Shown here: in pieces, positions 54,726 to 63,515 of the stretch | Layout: every line of letters begins with the position of its first letter | How positions within the stretch are numbered: the first letter of the stretch is position 1 | NCBI RefSeq assembly: GCF_003600625.1 | Contig: NZ_CP032489.1 | Span: 62,001 to 126,000, forward strand | DNA from: Arachidicoccus soli | GTDB lineage: Bacteria; Bacteroidota; Bacteroidia; Chitinophagales; Chitinophagaceae | Direction of reading: 5' to 3' | DNA length: 64,000 nucleotides | Translations under genes and position numbers: made by a program | The notes under the pieces: generated by a model | Told to the model about the DNA's origin: nothing | The model's input: the letters and a program-made list of their open reading frames with translations, nothing else | Database searches by the model: none

Positions 54726-55667
54726 TTGAATAAAGAAAATTCTTTCTCGTATAAAGTGTCTGCATCCGTAAAGGATTACATGGCGCTCATGAAATTCACT
54801 TTGAGTTTCACGGTAGTTTTTTCTTGTGTTATAAGTTATCTTTTATCGCCCAACACGCAAGTGTCGGACGTCGTAAAAATTATTGAGCTCTTTGTAGCTG
54901 GAATGTTGGTAACTGGCGCGGCTAATGCCATTAATCAAGCTGTAGAAAAAAATACAGATGCGATGATGAAGCGTACCGCTAACAGGCCTGTGGCTTCCGG
55001 CAGAATGACGCAGCAACATGCCTTAGGATTCGCATTTGTTACTGGTGTACTGGGCATTGTAATGATGTGGGGTTGCTTTAATATGGAATCCGCACTGTTA
55101 TCTGCTTTCAGCCTTTTTTTATATGCTTATATTTATACGCCTTTAAAGAAAGTGAGTTCTATAGCTGTCTTGGTGGGAGCGTTTCCAGGAGCTTTACCCT
55201 GCCTAATTGGTTGGGTAGCAGGTTTCTCTCACGGCGGTGATAATAGTTGGGCTGGTGGATGGATATTGTTTCTTATCCAGTTTCTTTGGCAGTTCCCGCA
55301 TTTTTGGGCAATTGCCTGGGTTGCACACAACGATTACACTAAGGCCGGGTTTAAGTTGCTTCCCTCTGACAAGGGACCAACTAAAAATACGGCTTTGCAA
55401 GCAGTCATCTATTCTGTTATGATGGTTCCTGTAGGGATGCTTGCATATGTCAATTTGGGGTCAAGACCCATTAACGATATAGGGGGTATTGCCGGAAAGA
55501 TTAGTTTTATAATTGTGCTATTGTGCAATTTAGGAATGGTTGTTCAATCTATCAGATTGTATATTAATTTGGATGTAAAATCTGCGAGGCGCGTAATGTT
55601 TAGCAGTTATATATATTTACCGATTGTATTGTTGGCTTTGTTATTTGCGGTAAATAAAATTTATTAG
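54726..55667 (+). CDS. ctaB: Protoheme IX farnesyltransferase (heme O synthase)
   Basis: 313 residues of UbiA-type membrane prenyltransferase. The two aspartate motifs are NAINQAVEKNTDAMMKRTAN (NxxD-like) and the later loop (AIAWVAHNDYTKAGFKLLP). It makes heme O for CtaA. The frame begins at a TTG at 54726 which gives a full first helix preceded by KDYMALMKFTLSF; the first ATG (54780) would shorten the N terminus. The next gene starts one base after the stop. Confidence 0.93.
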   Translation: MNKENSFSYKVSASVKDYMALMKFTLSFTVVFSCVISYLLSPNTQVSDVVKIIELFVAGMLVTGAANAINQAVEKNTDAMMKRTANRPVASGRMTQQHALGFAFVTGVLGIVMMWGCFNMESALLSAFSLFLYAYIYTPLKKVSSIAVLVGAFPGALPCLIGWVAGFSHGGDNSWAGGWILFLIQFLWQFPHFWAIAWVAHNDYTKAGFKLLPSDKGPTKNTALQAVIYSVMMVPVGMLAYVNLGSRPINDIGGIAGKISFIIVLLCNLGMVVQSIRLYINLDVKSARRVMFSSYIYLPIVLLALLFAVNKIY

Positions 55668-56237
55668 ATGGTGAGTGCAGTAGAAAATAGAAGCAGGTTA
55701 CATCCACACAAGTTTTTGTTGTGGATTGGTATTGCAAGTATTGTGATGATGTTTGCAGGACTTACGAGTGCTTACGTCGTAAAAAGATCTTTCGCCAATT
55801 GGATGGAGTTTTCCTTGCCAAAAGTTTTTTGGGTTTCTACGGCGGTGATATTGGTGAGTAGTTTAACGATGCATTTGTCGGTTAAAAGCTTTAAAGCACA
55901 TGAGCGTAAAAAGTATAGAACGCTTATTACAGTTACAGCAGCTTTAGGGGTGCTATTTGCCATATTGCAGTTGTACGGATTTACTGAGTTGCACGAACAA
56001 GGGATTCAGATATTTGGTGTTGGAAGCAATGCTTCCGCATCGTTTCTGGGTATTATTACGGGATTACACGTTTTACACGTTTTAGGAGGTGTGATAGCAT
56101 TGTTGATTACTTTCTTTAGAGCTTATCGCACCAAGGTAAAAAGATATGATGCAACGCCGATTGAAATGGTAGCAACTTATTGGCATTTTGTAGATATTTT
56201 GTGGATTTATCTATTTATATTTTTTAGTTTAACTTAG
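55668..56237 (+). CDS. Cytochrome c oxidase subunit III-like protein (short form)
   Basis: 189 residues with five membrane helices, including KFLLWIGIASIVMMFAGLTSAYVVKR, GIITGLHVLHVLGGVIALL and VATYWHFVDILWIYLF, as in subunit III. Its ATG follows the ctaB stop directly, so translation is probably coupled. A second subunit III gene follows. The two are diverged, not a recent duplication. Confidence 0.9.
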   Translation: MVSAVENRSRLHPHKFLLWIGIASIVMMFAGLTSAYVVKRSFANWMEFSLPKVFWVSTAVILVSSLTMHLSVKSFKAHERKKYRTLITVTAALGVLFAILQLYGFTELHEQGIQIFGVGSNASASFLGIITGLHVLHVLGGVIALLITFFRAYRTKVKRYDATPIEMVATYWHFVDILWIYLFIFFSLT

Positions 56238-56291
56238 TATATTTTCTTTAGAGAAAACTTAAATTGGAAATAATTTTTATTATCAATTATT

Positions 56292-56972
56292 ATGGCAAAT
56301 ACAGCAGCAGTACATATTGAGAAACCAAGTAAATGGGCAGGCGGCAGCAGCCCTTATAAGACGGAATATGGTAAATTGATGATGTGGTTCTTTTTGTTAA
56401 GCGATTCGTTTACTTTTGGTGGGTTGCTTATCGCATACGGCACTACACGTTTTGCAACGATTGGTTGGCCTGACCCGAATAAAGCCTTTGATAAATTTCC
56501 GGGAATTAGTATGAACACTCCTTTGTTGTTCGTAAGCTTGATGACTTTTATACTTATCTTAAGCTCTGTTACCATGGTTTTGGCTGTGCAGGCAGGAAAG
56601 GAAATGAATAAAAAAGATGTAGTTAGATATTTGTTATTTACTATTATCGGAGGTTTGATGTTCCTGAGTTGTCAGGCTTGGGAATGGACCCACTTATTTC
56701 ATGAAGGTGCTTGGTGGGGTCGTAATCCTTTCCCTAATGCGGATGGTACGATTTCAACATCAAATTTTACAAATTTCTTTTTTACCATTACTGGTTTTCA
56801 CGGTTTTCACGTATTTTCTGGTGTCGTTATTAATACAATAATGTTGATAATGACTTTACGTAATAAGTTTGAACAAAGAGGTCACTATTTGATGATTGAA
56901 AAAGCAGGGCTATACTGGCACTTTGTAGATCTAGTTTGGGTATTTGTATTTACTTGTTTCTATCTTGTTTAA
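56292..56972 (+). CDS. coxC: Cytochrome c oxidase subunit III
   Basis: 226 residues with five or more helices: KLMMWFFLLSDSFTFGGLL, FVSLMTFILILSSVTMVLAV, CQAWEWTHLFHEGAWW, TGFHGFHVFSGVVINTI and LYWHFVDLVWVFVFTCFYLV. These are the standard subunit III patterns. Confidence 0.93.
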   Translation: MANTAAVHIEKPSKWAGGSSPYKTEYGKLMMWFFLLSDSFTFGGLLIAYGTTRFATIGWPDPNKAFDKFPGISMNTPLLFVSLMTFILILSSVTMVLAVQAGKEMNKKDVVRYLLFTIIGGLMFLSCQAWEWTHLFHEGAWWGRNPFPNADGTISTSNFTNFFFTITGFHGFHVFSGVVINTIMLIMTLRNKFEQRGHYLMIEKAGLYWHFVDLVWVFVFTCFYLV

Positions 56973-57011
56973 GAATAAATAATAATTCAGTTTTAAAAAT
57001 TATATCGATAA

Positions 57012-57494
57012 ATGGAAAATTTAGCAAACTTAGAGAGCGGCGGTCACACCCATGCACACGCGTTTGACTCTAAATCGGTAAAGAGAGAGATTTGGCGTAT
57101 TACACTATATCTTTCAATCTTGACTGTTGTAGAATTGGCATTGGGATTTCTAATGATGCCCTGGCCTGAAGAAAGTCTTAAAAGACATTTGGTGAAAGGA
57201 GTAGTACTCGCCTTGATGCTTTGGAAAGCTTTTTATATTATCGGTTACTTTATGCACTTACGCCATGAAGTGAGGAATTTGATTATGTCTCTTGCTATTC
57301 CGGCACTTTTATTTATTTGGTTTATTTTTGCTTTCTTAAATGAAGGTAGCGCATATAAAAGCGAAAGAGCGAGATACGAGCCTTATCATGTTGAAAGATC
57401 AAAATTAATGATGCCTGTTCAGGAAGAACATGATCCGAATGTCACGCATCAAATGGAATCCCCGAAACCAGAATCCACTCCGGAAACAAAATAA
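57012..57494 (+). CDS. Cytochrome c oxidase subunit IV (prokaryotic type)
   Basis: 160 residues with three helices (about 28-50, 61-82, 91-111) and a histidine-containing N terminus GGHTHAHAF. The pattern YIIGYFMHLRHEVRNL is typical of the caa3/aa3 subunit IV family. The charged, proline-containing tail is unusual but not unique. A strong hairpin after the gene may end the main transcript. Confidence 0.88.
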   Translation: MENLANLESGGHTHAHAFDSKSVKREIWRITLYLSILTVVELALGFLMMPWPEESLKRHLVKGVVLALMLWKAFYIIGYFMHLRHEVRNLIMSLAIPALLFIWFIFAFLNEGSAYKSERARYEPYHVERSKLMMPVQEEHDPNVTHQMESPKPESTPETK

Positions 57495-57515
57495 CACAAG
57501 AGAAATAATTTCTTC

Positions 57516-57544
57516 AAAAACCACCTAATTAAGGTGGTTTTTTT
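57516..57544 (+). terminator. Terminator after the subunit IV gene
   Basis: AAAAACCACCT, a five-base loop and AGGTGGTTTTTTT make a stem with a T run, separating the oxidase structural genes from the Sco gene. Confidence 0.8.
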
Positions 57545-57676
57545 GTCGCACTTATAACAAGTTTTATGAAAATTATGTAAGACCTTTGCCACACAGCAAA
57601 AACTTAGTTGCATCTTTTAGGCAGTTCTATAAGAAAATATCACGAAAGCCTTATCATCGTTAAAAGAGAAATATAC

Positions 57677-58507
57677 ATGAATAAAAAAGCATTATTAGCT
57701 ATTTGTATTGCGCTAATTATTCCATTGATAGGTTACTTTGGTTTGAAGTACGAAGGTGGGTCTGCAGTTACAATGCCACGTAAATATTTGTTAGATTCTG
57801 TTACAACTAAGGTTGAGAATGGAAAAATTTCTACTGATAGTATTTGGCATACTGTTCAAAATATCCGTTTGGTCAATCAATTAGGTGATACTGTCAATTT
57901 ATATGATATTAAAGATAAAGTGATCGTCGCTGATTTCTTTTTCACGAGTTGTGCATCTATTTGCCCAGTACTTACCCGCAATATGGTAAAACTGCAACGT
58001 TCTTTTGAAAAAAATAAAGTACAAAATGATGCAGTTGGTGCTAACAGGGTTCAGTTTCTTTCTTTCACCATTGACCCGCTTCGTGATAGTGTAACGCGTT
58101 TAAAAAAGTATGCGGACAGGTATGGTGTTAACTCAGATAATTGGTGGTTCCTTACGGGTGATAAAGATTCAATTTACAACTTCATTTTTCAGCAATTGAA
58201 GGTAGATAAATACAATGATACAATTCCTATAAGCCCATATTTCCCGCATACAGCCCGTTTTGTTTTACTGGACAGGGATTTTCATATTCGTGGCTATTAC
58301 AATGGCTTAGATACTGTTGAATCTTTACCGAAGCTCGCACATGATATAAGTTTGTTGATGGTAGAAAAAGATAAAGCTCATCCTGGAGTATTGCCTTTTG
58401 ACCCGGTGGAAATGGGTGTTATATTTTTAATTGCTTTTATTCTAGTACTAATTATTGCGCGTTTGATTTTTGGAAAGAAACGCAATCCTAACAATTCTAC
58501 TAAATAA
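57677..58507 (+). CDS. SCO1/SenC-family copper chaperone
   Basis: 276 residues. An N-terminal membrane helix (about 4-24) is followed by a thioredoxin-like domain with the copper-binding CxxxC (TSCASICPVLTRNM) and the conserved histidine (FPHTARFVLLD). A second helix at the C terminus (VEMGVIFLIAFILVLIIARL) is an addition. It should load copper into CuA of CoxB. The ATG at 57677 is used since the TTG extension to 57608 lacks any signal sequence. Confidence 0.92.
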   Translation: MNKKALLAICIALIIPLIGYFGLKYEGGSAVTMPRKYLLDSVTTKVENGKISTDSIWHTVQNIRLVNQLGDTVNLYDIKDKVIVADFFFTSCASICPVLTRNMVKLQRSFEKNKVQNDAVGANRVQFLSFTIDPLRDSVTRLKKYADRYGVNSDNWWFLTGDKDSIYNFIFQQLKVDKYNDTIPISPYFPHTARFVLLDRDFHIRGYYNGLDTVESLPKLAHDISLLMVEKDKAHPGVLPFDPVEMGVIFLIAFILVLIIARLIFGKKRNPNNSTK

Positions 58508-58526
58508 TTTTATAATAGGACATACA

Positions 58527-59072
58527 ATGCTAGAACCCTCTATTCAAAAGAATGATTACAAAGCCAGGTGGCTAATTGGTGTATTTTCGACAATTGTTTT
58601 TTGCGTTATTGTTGCTTTAGGAAAATTTAAACTTACCCAGGTAAATCTTGGATTTAATCCTCATGTCTTTGCGAAACTAAGCGCTATCATTAATGTGTTT
58701 GTAGCTATTCTTTTGGTGGCAGCACTGATAGCTGTAAAGAGTAAGAAATATCTGTTGCACAAACGAATTATGTTGTCTGCACTATTGTTGTCGGTTTTAT
58801 TTTTGGTTTGCTATATTGGCCATAATTTATTTGCCGGCGAAACTAAATTCGGAGGTGTAGGAGCAATTCGTACTTTTTACTTTGTTCTCTTAATTACGCA
58901 TATTTTATTGGCTGCTGTGATGTTGCCAATTATACTTTTTACTGCTTACAGGGGCCTTACGGGAGAGTTTGAGAAGCATAAGAAATTGGCGAGAATGACT
59001 TGGCCTTTATGGCTCTATATTGCTGTTTCTGGCCCCGTTGTTTATTGGCTCATTTCACCTTATTATCGTTAA
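58527..59072 (+). CDS. DUF420 membrane protein (YozB-like)
   Basis: About 181 residues with five membrane helices and the family's histidines and LLHKRIMLSALLLS, CYIGHNLFAGETKFGG and FYFVLLITHILLAAVMLP segments. DUF420 genes often sit next to oxidase genes and are suspected oxidase assembly proteins. I use the ATG at 58527, preceded by AGGA, one of the few Shine-Dalgarno-like sequences here; the longer frame overlaps the Sco gene. Confidence 0.88.
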   Translation: MLEPSIQKNDYKARWLIGVFSTIVFCVIVALGKFKLTQVNLGFNPHVFAKLSAIINVFVAILLVAALIAVKSKKYLLHKRIMLSALLLSVLFLVCYIGHNLFAGETKFGGVGAIRTFYFVLLITHILLAAVMLPIILFTAYRGLTGEFEKHKKLARMTWPLWLYIAVSGPVVYWLISPYYR

Positions 59073-59097
59073 GAGAAGAAGTTATAGATATCCTTTA

Positions 59098-59129
59098 ATG
59101 CCAACTCAAATGGGAGTTGGTATTTTTTT
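59098..59129 (+). terminator. Terminator after the DUF420 gene
   Basis: ATGCCAACTC and GAGTTGGTAT form a 10-bp stem with one wobble pair and a six-base loop, followed by seven Ts. Confidence 0.8.
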
Positions 59130-59138
59130 GAAATAAAT

Positions 59139-59168
59139 TTTGCAACTAAATAAATAGTTGTATATTTG
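59139..59168 (+). promoter_or_regulatory. Promoter of the BlaI/M56 operon with an inverted repeat between -33 and -7
   Basis: TTTG (59139-59142) and TATATTTG (59161-59168) are 18 bp apart and fit the Bacteroidota -33/-7 pair. Between them CAACTA (59143-59148) and TAGTTG (59155-59160) form a perfect 6-bp inverted repeat. A repressor bound there would block polymerase, so this is a likely operator for the BlaI-type protein encoded 39 bp downstream. Confidence 0.6.
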
Positions 59169-59206
59169 AATTATTAATTTAAAAACTAAAAAAATAAAAT
59201 ATAAAA

Positions 59207-59563
59207 ATGAAAACATTGACTCGCGCAGAAGAACAGGTGATGCAGGTGCTTTGGAAAATTAAACAAGGCTTTTTAAAAGATATCTTAGATGAGATGCCTG
59301 AGCCGAAACCACACACGAATACTGTGGCTACCATTTTAAAAATTTTAATTGAAAAGGAATTTGTTAGTTATGAAGCATTTAGCCGTGCACATCGTTATTT
59401 TCCGTTGGTTACCAAAGGCGCTTATTCCAAAGGCTCATTGAACAGTTTCGTAGATAATTATTTTAGCGGTTCTTATAAAGAGGCAGTTTCTTTTTTGGTA
59501 AAAGAAAAAGAAATGAGCGTGAAAGATTTGGAGTTGCTTTTGAAACAATTGAAGAAAAAATAA
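59207..59563 (+). CDS. BlaI/MecI/CopY-family repressor
   Basis: 118 residues. The winged helix (about 1-75: LTRAEEQVMQVLWKIKQGF, then HTNTVATILKILIEKEFVS) and the C-terminal dimerisation helices (SYKEAVSFLVKEKEMSVKDL) match BlaI. Family members are cut or released after signalling by an M56 peptidase, which here is the next gene (38 bp away). No beta-lactamase gene is nearby, so the regulated functions are unknown. Confidence 0.93.
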   Translation: MKTLTRAEEQVMQVLWKIKQGFLKDILDEMPEPKPHTNTVATILKILIEKEFVSYEAFSRAHRYFPLVTKGAYSKGSLNSFVDNYFSGSYKEAVSFLVKEKEMSVKDLELLLKQLKKK

Positions 59564-59601
59564 TAGATGAATCCCTTCCTTTAACTTTTAAAACGAGTGT
59601 T

Positions 59602-61536
59602 ATGCATAATATTGTATTATACTTAATCAAAGTAGCGGTATGCTCAGGCATTTTCTTTGCCTATTATTTGCTGGCATTGCGCAACAAAAGTTTTCATCCC
59701 TACAATCGTTTTTATTTATTAGTCAGTGCAGGACTTAGTTTCTTATTACCACTGCTTCATTTGAACATGTTTGATGTGCGTAGCAATAATGAAAAAATGT
59801 TGGCAATGATGCGATTAATGTACGGTGGAAATTTACCGGATGTTGTAGTAGGAACGACCAGCCCAACCATTGACTGGCAGCAAGTTTTGCTGTATGCTTC
59901 TCTTATAGTAACGACTGCTTTATTAGTACTTATTTTGATTAGAATAATTAGAATTTATCAATTAAAAAAAGCATTTCCACGTCAGCGAATTGAGAGGATA
60001 GACTTTATTAATACAGATATTGAAACTGCTCCTTTTTCTTTTATGAAAAATATGTTTTGGCGAAATGATATTGAATTGAATGATGCGATTGGCGAGCAAA
60101 TTTATCGTCACGAAATGGCACATATTGAACAAAAGCATTCTTGGGACAAACTGTTTTTTCAAATACTGCGCGCTATTTTTTGGATGAATCCGTTTTATTA
60201 TTTTATGCAAAAAGAATTGCTTTTGATCCACGAATTTATTGCCGATGAGAAAGCTGTGGCGAACAGAGATGGAGAAGCTTTTGCACAAATGTTACTTCGC
60301 ACACAATTGGGCAAATTTAATTTTGAACCGGCACATCCTTTATTTTATTCTACCATTAAAAAAAGATTGATGATGATTACTAATTCTCAAAAACCAAAGT
60401 ATAGTTATTTGCGTCGTTTGATGGTGCTGCCTTTATTAGGATGCGTAACTTTTGCATTCGCATTTCGTGCACATAAAATAGAATTAAAGAATAAAGAAAA
60501 TACGATGGAGAGCTTAATAAATACAATTCAACAGCAAAAAGATACAACGCCGGTTGCAACCTTCAGGTTTACTCCATTAAATGAAAAAGCTTCGGATCAG
60601 TCAGTGATGCATGATAAGAAATTGGTGCAAAATGATTCATCCTTGAGGTCTCCGATCTTAAAACTTTCAGTAGATGATAGGCAACCATTATATGTAATAG
60701 ATGGAGTTCCTGCAAAAGATAAAAATGCGTTGAGTTTGATTCCTGCTAATGCTATTAATTCAATCAATGTTATAAAAGATAGGGCTGCTACTGCAATCTA
60801 TGGGAATAGAGCCAGGAACGGCATTGTCTTCGTTACTACAAAAGGAGAAAGTAAGAAGCAGAATACCGTAATGTTTGTTGACTCTAAAAAGGAAGGAAAT
60901 AGCAATGATTCCTTTACTATAACTGCAGATAAAATTGTTGTTACCAACCTGCCACACAAAGAAAATACACCTCTTGTTTTTGTGGATGGAATGAAGAAAA
61001 ACTTTGATATAATAAATTCGATAAAGCCAACTGCTATTGCCAGCATTAATGTTTTGAAAGATGAAAAAGCTATTGAGAAATATGGCGCTGAAGGGAAAAA
61101 TGGCGTAATAGAAATTACTACTAAGAATGGAAATCAGAATGTTATTATGAATTATAATATAGGTCCTTTGCCTAAACATCGTGAAATAGCGTTTACATCA
61201 GTACAAGTCCGACCAACTTTTCCCGGCGGACCGGAAGCTTGGAGCAAGTATATAGAGCATAACTTAAATAGTCAACTTCTTGCTTTAAATGGCGCTCCTA
61301 GTGGAAAGTATACAGTAATTGTCTCTTATCTGATAAGTAAGGATGGAAGTACTTCCGAAATAAAAGCAATTTCAGCACCCAATCCCGATTACGGTGCCTC
61401 TGGGGAAGCGGTTCGTGTAATTAAAGCCAGTGGCAAATGGAACCCAGCTATCCAAAACGGTCGTCAAGTTACTTATCGTCAAACACAAAGAATTGTTTTT
61501 AATGTTATTGGGGATGTGAAGATATCCAATAGATAA
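59602..61536 (+). CDS. M56 (BlaR1-like) metallopeptidase with TonB-plug-like repeats and a TonB C-terminal domain
   Basis: 644 residues. Four membrane helices lie at about 8-26, 35-55, 95-115 and 270-288. The zinc motif is HEMAH (170-174), with a further acidic ligand in HEFIADE (210-216). After the last helix come two similar segments of the TonB-receptor plug kind: YVIDGVPAKD...IYGNRARNGIVFVTTK and VFVDGMKKN...KYGAEGKNGVIEITTK. A TonB C-terminal-like domain follows (about 528-640, FPGGPEAWSKYI, SYLISKDGSTSE, GKWNPAIQNGR). Such proteins probably sense an envelope signal and destroy the BlaI repressor. Function of the plug-like repeats is unknown. Confidence 0.88.
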   Translation: MHNIVLYLIKVAVCSGIFFAYYLLALRNKSFHPYNRFYLLVSAGLSFLLPLLHLNMFDVRSNNEKMLAMMRLMYGGNLPDVVVGTTSPTIDWQQVLLYASLIVTTALLVLILIRIIRIYQLKKAFPRQRIERIDFINTDIETAPFSFMKNMFWRNDIELNDAIGEQIYRHEMAHIEQKHSWDKLFFQILRAIFWMNPFYYFMQKELLLIHEFIADEKAVANRDGEAFAQMLLRTQLGKFNFEPAHPLFYSTIKKRLMMITNSQKPKYSYLRRLMVLPLLGCVTFAFAFRAHKIELKNKENTMESLINTIQQQKDTTPVATFRFTPLNEKASDQSVMHDKKLVQNDSSLRSPILKLSVDDRQPLYVIDGVPAKDKNALSLIPANAINSINVIKDRAATAIYGNRARNGIVFVTTKGESKKQNTVMFVDSKKEGNSNDSFTITADKIVVTNLPHKENTPLVFVDGMKKNFDIINSIKPTAIASINVLKDEKAIEKYGAEGKNGVIEITTKNGNQNVIMNYNIGPLPKHREIAFTSVQVRPTFPGGPEAWSKYIEHNLNSQLLALNGAPSGKYTVIVSYLISKDGSTSEIKAISAPNPDYGASGEAVRVIKASGKWNPAIQNGRQVTYRQTQRIVFNVIGDVKISNR

Positions 61537-61559
61537 AACTTCATCTATTCATTTTTTAC

Positions 61560-61592
61560 AAAGCAACTTTCTAAGCAGGAAGTTGCTTTTTT
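61560..61592 (+). terminator. Terminator after the M56 gene
   Basis: AAGCAACTT and AAGTTGCTT form a 9-bp stem around a ten-base loop, followed by Ts. Confidence 0.8.
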
Positions 61593-61694
61593 ATATAGAA
61601 AATTTATTCTCCACCCGTTTGGCTTAGTTTTTGATTTATTATATGTTAAAATTGACCCAGTGCATACAACCGATAACCCTTAAAACAAGTAATT

Positions 61695-62471
61695 ATGGAT
61701 TCCAAGATTTTATACTATACTAAATCAAATTTGGAGGGGAATTTTTTGCAGAATGCAGCGGCAAAAACGGGCGAAAAGTTAGAAAACCTTTCTAAAGCGG
61801 TGTCTGCAATAGTTCCTACAATTTTTGGCGGGATGAGTAATAAAGTTACAAATGAGCCTTCTTTTTTACCTACGATTATTAGCGAATCTAAAAATGTATT
61901 TACCAACCAATCATTGAGTCATCTTGATGAATTTGTCGGTGAAAATAAAAAGGATGTAGAGGTTACACAGGTAAACTCCTTTTTATTTGATGTTTTTGGT
62001 GGTAGTTTGCATCATATTATCGAAAAAATCGCTTCCTTTGCAGGCATTAAAAATAGCAGTACTCGTCAATTGTTTGATGCATCAGGTGTCGCCTCTTTGA
62101 ATAGTATCGGAAAAAATATTATAGAAGAAGGTGGTAGTTCTGAATCGATAAATAATTTTCTTGAAAAGAATAAGCCGGGATTTCTTAGTATAATTCCTGC
62201 TAGTTTAGGTTTAAGTTTATTACTTTCAGGTGCGCATTCGCCAATGACAGATGCAAATAATATTCAACAACAATCAAATACTTATCAAATGCAAAAGAGT
62301 AACAGTTTCCTCAAAACACTTCTTATCACCGTTATTGGTATGGTCATAATAGTGGCATTGTTTCGCAGTTGCTGGGGGAATGAGAAAGAACATGATCACG
62401 TTAGAGGTAGTCATGAACAAGCGACAAGCATGATTATCACAAACAATAACATTGTAAATAATTTTATTTAG
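61695..62471 (+). CDS. DUF937 domain protein with a C-terminal membrane helix
   Basis: 258 residues. The N-terminal part (ENLSKAVSAIVPTIFGGMSN, then GSLHHIIEKIASFAGI and FLSIIPASLGLSLLLSGAH) matches DUF937, a helical family of unknown function often found in stress-related proteins. A membrane helix (about 207-225) follows, then a short histidine-containing tail. Function unknown. Confidence 0.8.
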   Translation: MDSKILYYTKSNLEGNFLQNAAAKTGEKLENLSKAVSAIVPTIFGGMSNKVTNEPSFLPTIISESKNVFTNQSLSHLDEFVGENKKDVEVTQVNSFLFDVFGGSLHHIIEKIASFAGIKNSSTRQLFDASGVASLNSIGKNIIEEGGSSESINNFLEKNKPGFLSIIPASLGLSLLLSGAHSPMTDANNIQQQSNTYQMQKSNSFLKTLLITVIGMVIIVALFRSCWGNEKEHDHVRGSHEQATSMIITNNNIVNNFI

Positions 62472-62509
62472 ATGCGATACACAGTATTATTGTTTTCGAC
62501 ATTTTTAGG

Positions 62510-62537
62510 AGGTATGCAGCGATGCGTACCTTTTTTT
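62510..62537 (+). terminator. Terminator after the DUF937 gene with a GCGA tetraloop
   Basis: AGGTATGCA, loop GCGA and TGCGTACCT form a 9-bp stem with one wobble pair, followed by a T run. GNRA loops are unusually stable. Confidence 0.8.
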
Positions 62538-62611
62538 ACGGCCTAAACCCATTCACCGACTAATAGCTCTAACTCATCGAAAATGCTTTTTAAGTTCAGT
62601 GATAGGCGATG

Positions 62612-62619
62612 TACATTTG
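62612..62619 (+). promoter_or_regulatory. -7 promoter element TACATTTG of the LiaF-like gene
   Basis: TACATTTG matches TAnnTTTG and lies 18 bp before the ATG at 62638. It argues against the longer frame from the GTG at 62599. Confidence 0.5.
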
Positions 62620-62637
62620 TATTATAAAATTCTGAAA

Positions 62638-63477
62638 ATGGAAAACGAAGAAAAGAAAGCAGAAACCGGGAGCGATTACCAAGCTTCGCGCTTTGACAAA
62701 TGGAATGAATTTCAAATGCACAAAAACCACAATAATGGTTTGACAGGATTGATTGTCATTATTGCTGGTATATTATTGTTATTGAGCCGACTGCCTCAAA
62801 CCGAAGCCTTGTTCCCTGCTTGGTTGTTTGATTGGCCTATGTTATTAGTTTTAATAGGCGTTATAGCGGGGGTGAAGCATAGATTTTGTGGCGGTGGGTG
62901 GCTGGTTCCCATTATTCTCGGTGTGTATTTTCTTTTGAGAGACAATAACCAGATTGGTGATAATATGAGTGTTTATGCGTTGCCTGCACTACTTATTTTA
63001 TTGGGCATTTTTATTATCATTAATAGAAATCGTCCACGCCGTTGTAAAGTTGGTATGCGCCGCTTTGATAGAAGGTATCATAGATTTAATAAGTTTGAAA
63101 ATCAATATCAGGATAAGCGTTCAAAAGTTTCAGATAATAGTAGTGAAGATGTAATCGATATTAATTCCGTTTTTGGGAGCAGTGAAAAAGTGATGTTTAC
63201 TAAAACTTTTAAAGGCGGCACCATCAATTGTGCTTTTGGAGGCGGTAAAATAAACCTTACACAAGCTGATATGGAAGACAAAGCTATTCTAAATGTATCC
63301 GTAACTTTTGGAGGAGCGGAAATTATTGTCCCCTCTAACTGGCATATACAAAATGAATTGACTGCTTTTATGGGCGGCATTGAAGACAAGCGAAGATCAA
63401 TTGTGGGGGATATTCAAAATAAAACACTCATTTTGCGTGGAAGCATTTTTTGTGGAGGCGTAGAGATTATGAATTGA
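62638..63477 (+). CDS. LiaF-like membrane protein (cell-envelope stress)
   Basis: 279 residues: four membrane helices (about 35-135, GLTGLIVIIAGILLLLSRLP and following) and a C-terminal beta-rich domain of the LiaF/DUF2154 kind (FGSSEKVMFTKTFKGGTINC, FGGAEIIVPSNW, AFMGGIEDKRR), in which FGG repeats form a solenoid. In Firmicutes LiaF represses an envelope stress kinase. A LytS-type kinase gene follows after 38 bp, so a similar pairing is likely here. Confidence 0.85.
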   Translation: MENEEKKAETGSDYQASRFDKWNEFQMHKNHNNGLTGLIVIIAGILLLLSRLPQTEALFPAWLFDWPMLLVLIGVIAGVKHRFCGGGWLVPIILGVYFLLRDNNQIGDNMSVYALPALLILLGIFIIINRNRPRRCKVGMRRFDRRYHRFNKFENQYQDKRSKVSDNSSEDVIDINSVFGSSEKVMFTKTFKGGTINCAFGGGKINLTQADMEDKAILNVSVTFGGAEIIVPSNWHIQNELTAFMGGIEDKRRSIVGDIQNKTLILRGSIFCGGVEIMN

Positions 63478-63515
63478 TTAAATAAAGACATTTTATTTGG
63501 GTTAAAAAAGTATTC

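Noticed and set aside
55668-56972. The two subunit III genes as a recent tandem duplication
   Set aside because: Their sequences are clearly different throughout, and two subunit III-like genes in a row are usual in Bacteroidota oxidase operons.
62472-62546. 24-codon frame starting right after the DUF937 stop (MRYTVLLFSTFLGGMQRC...)
   Set aside because: It runs through the terminator hairpin and T run, so it is probably chance.
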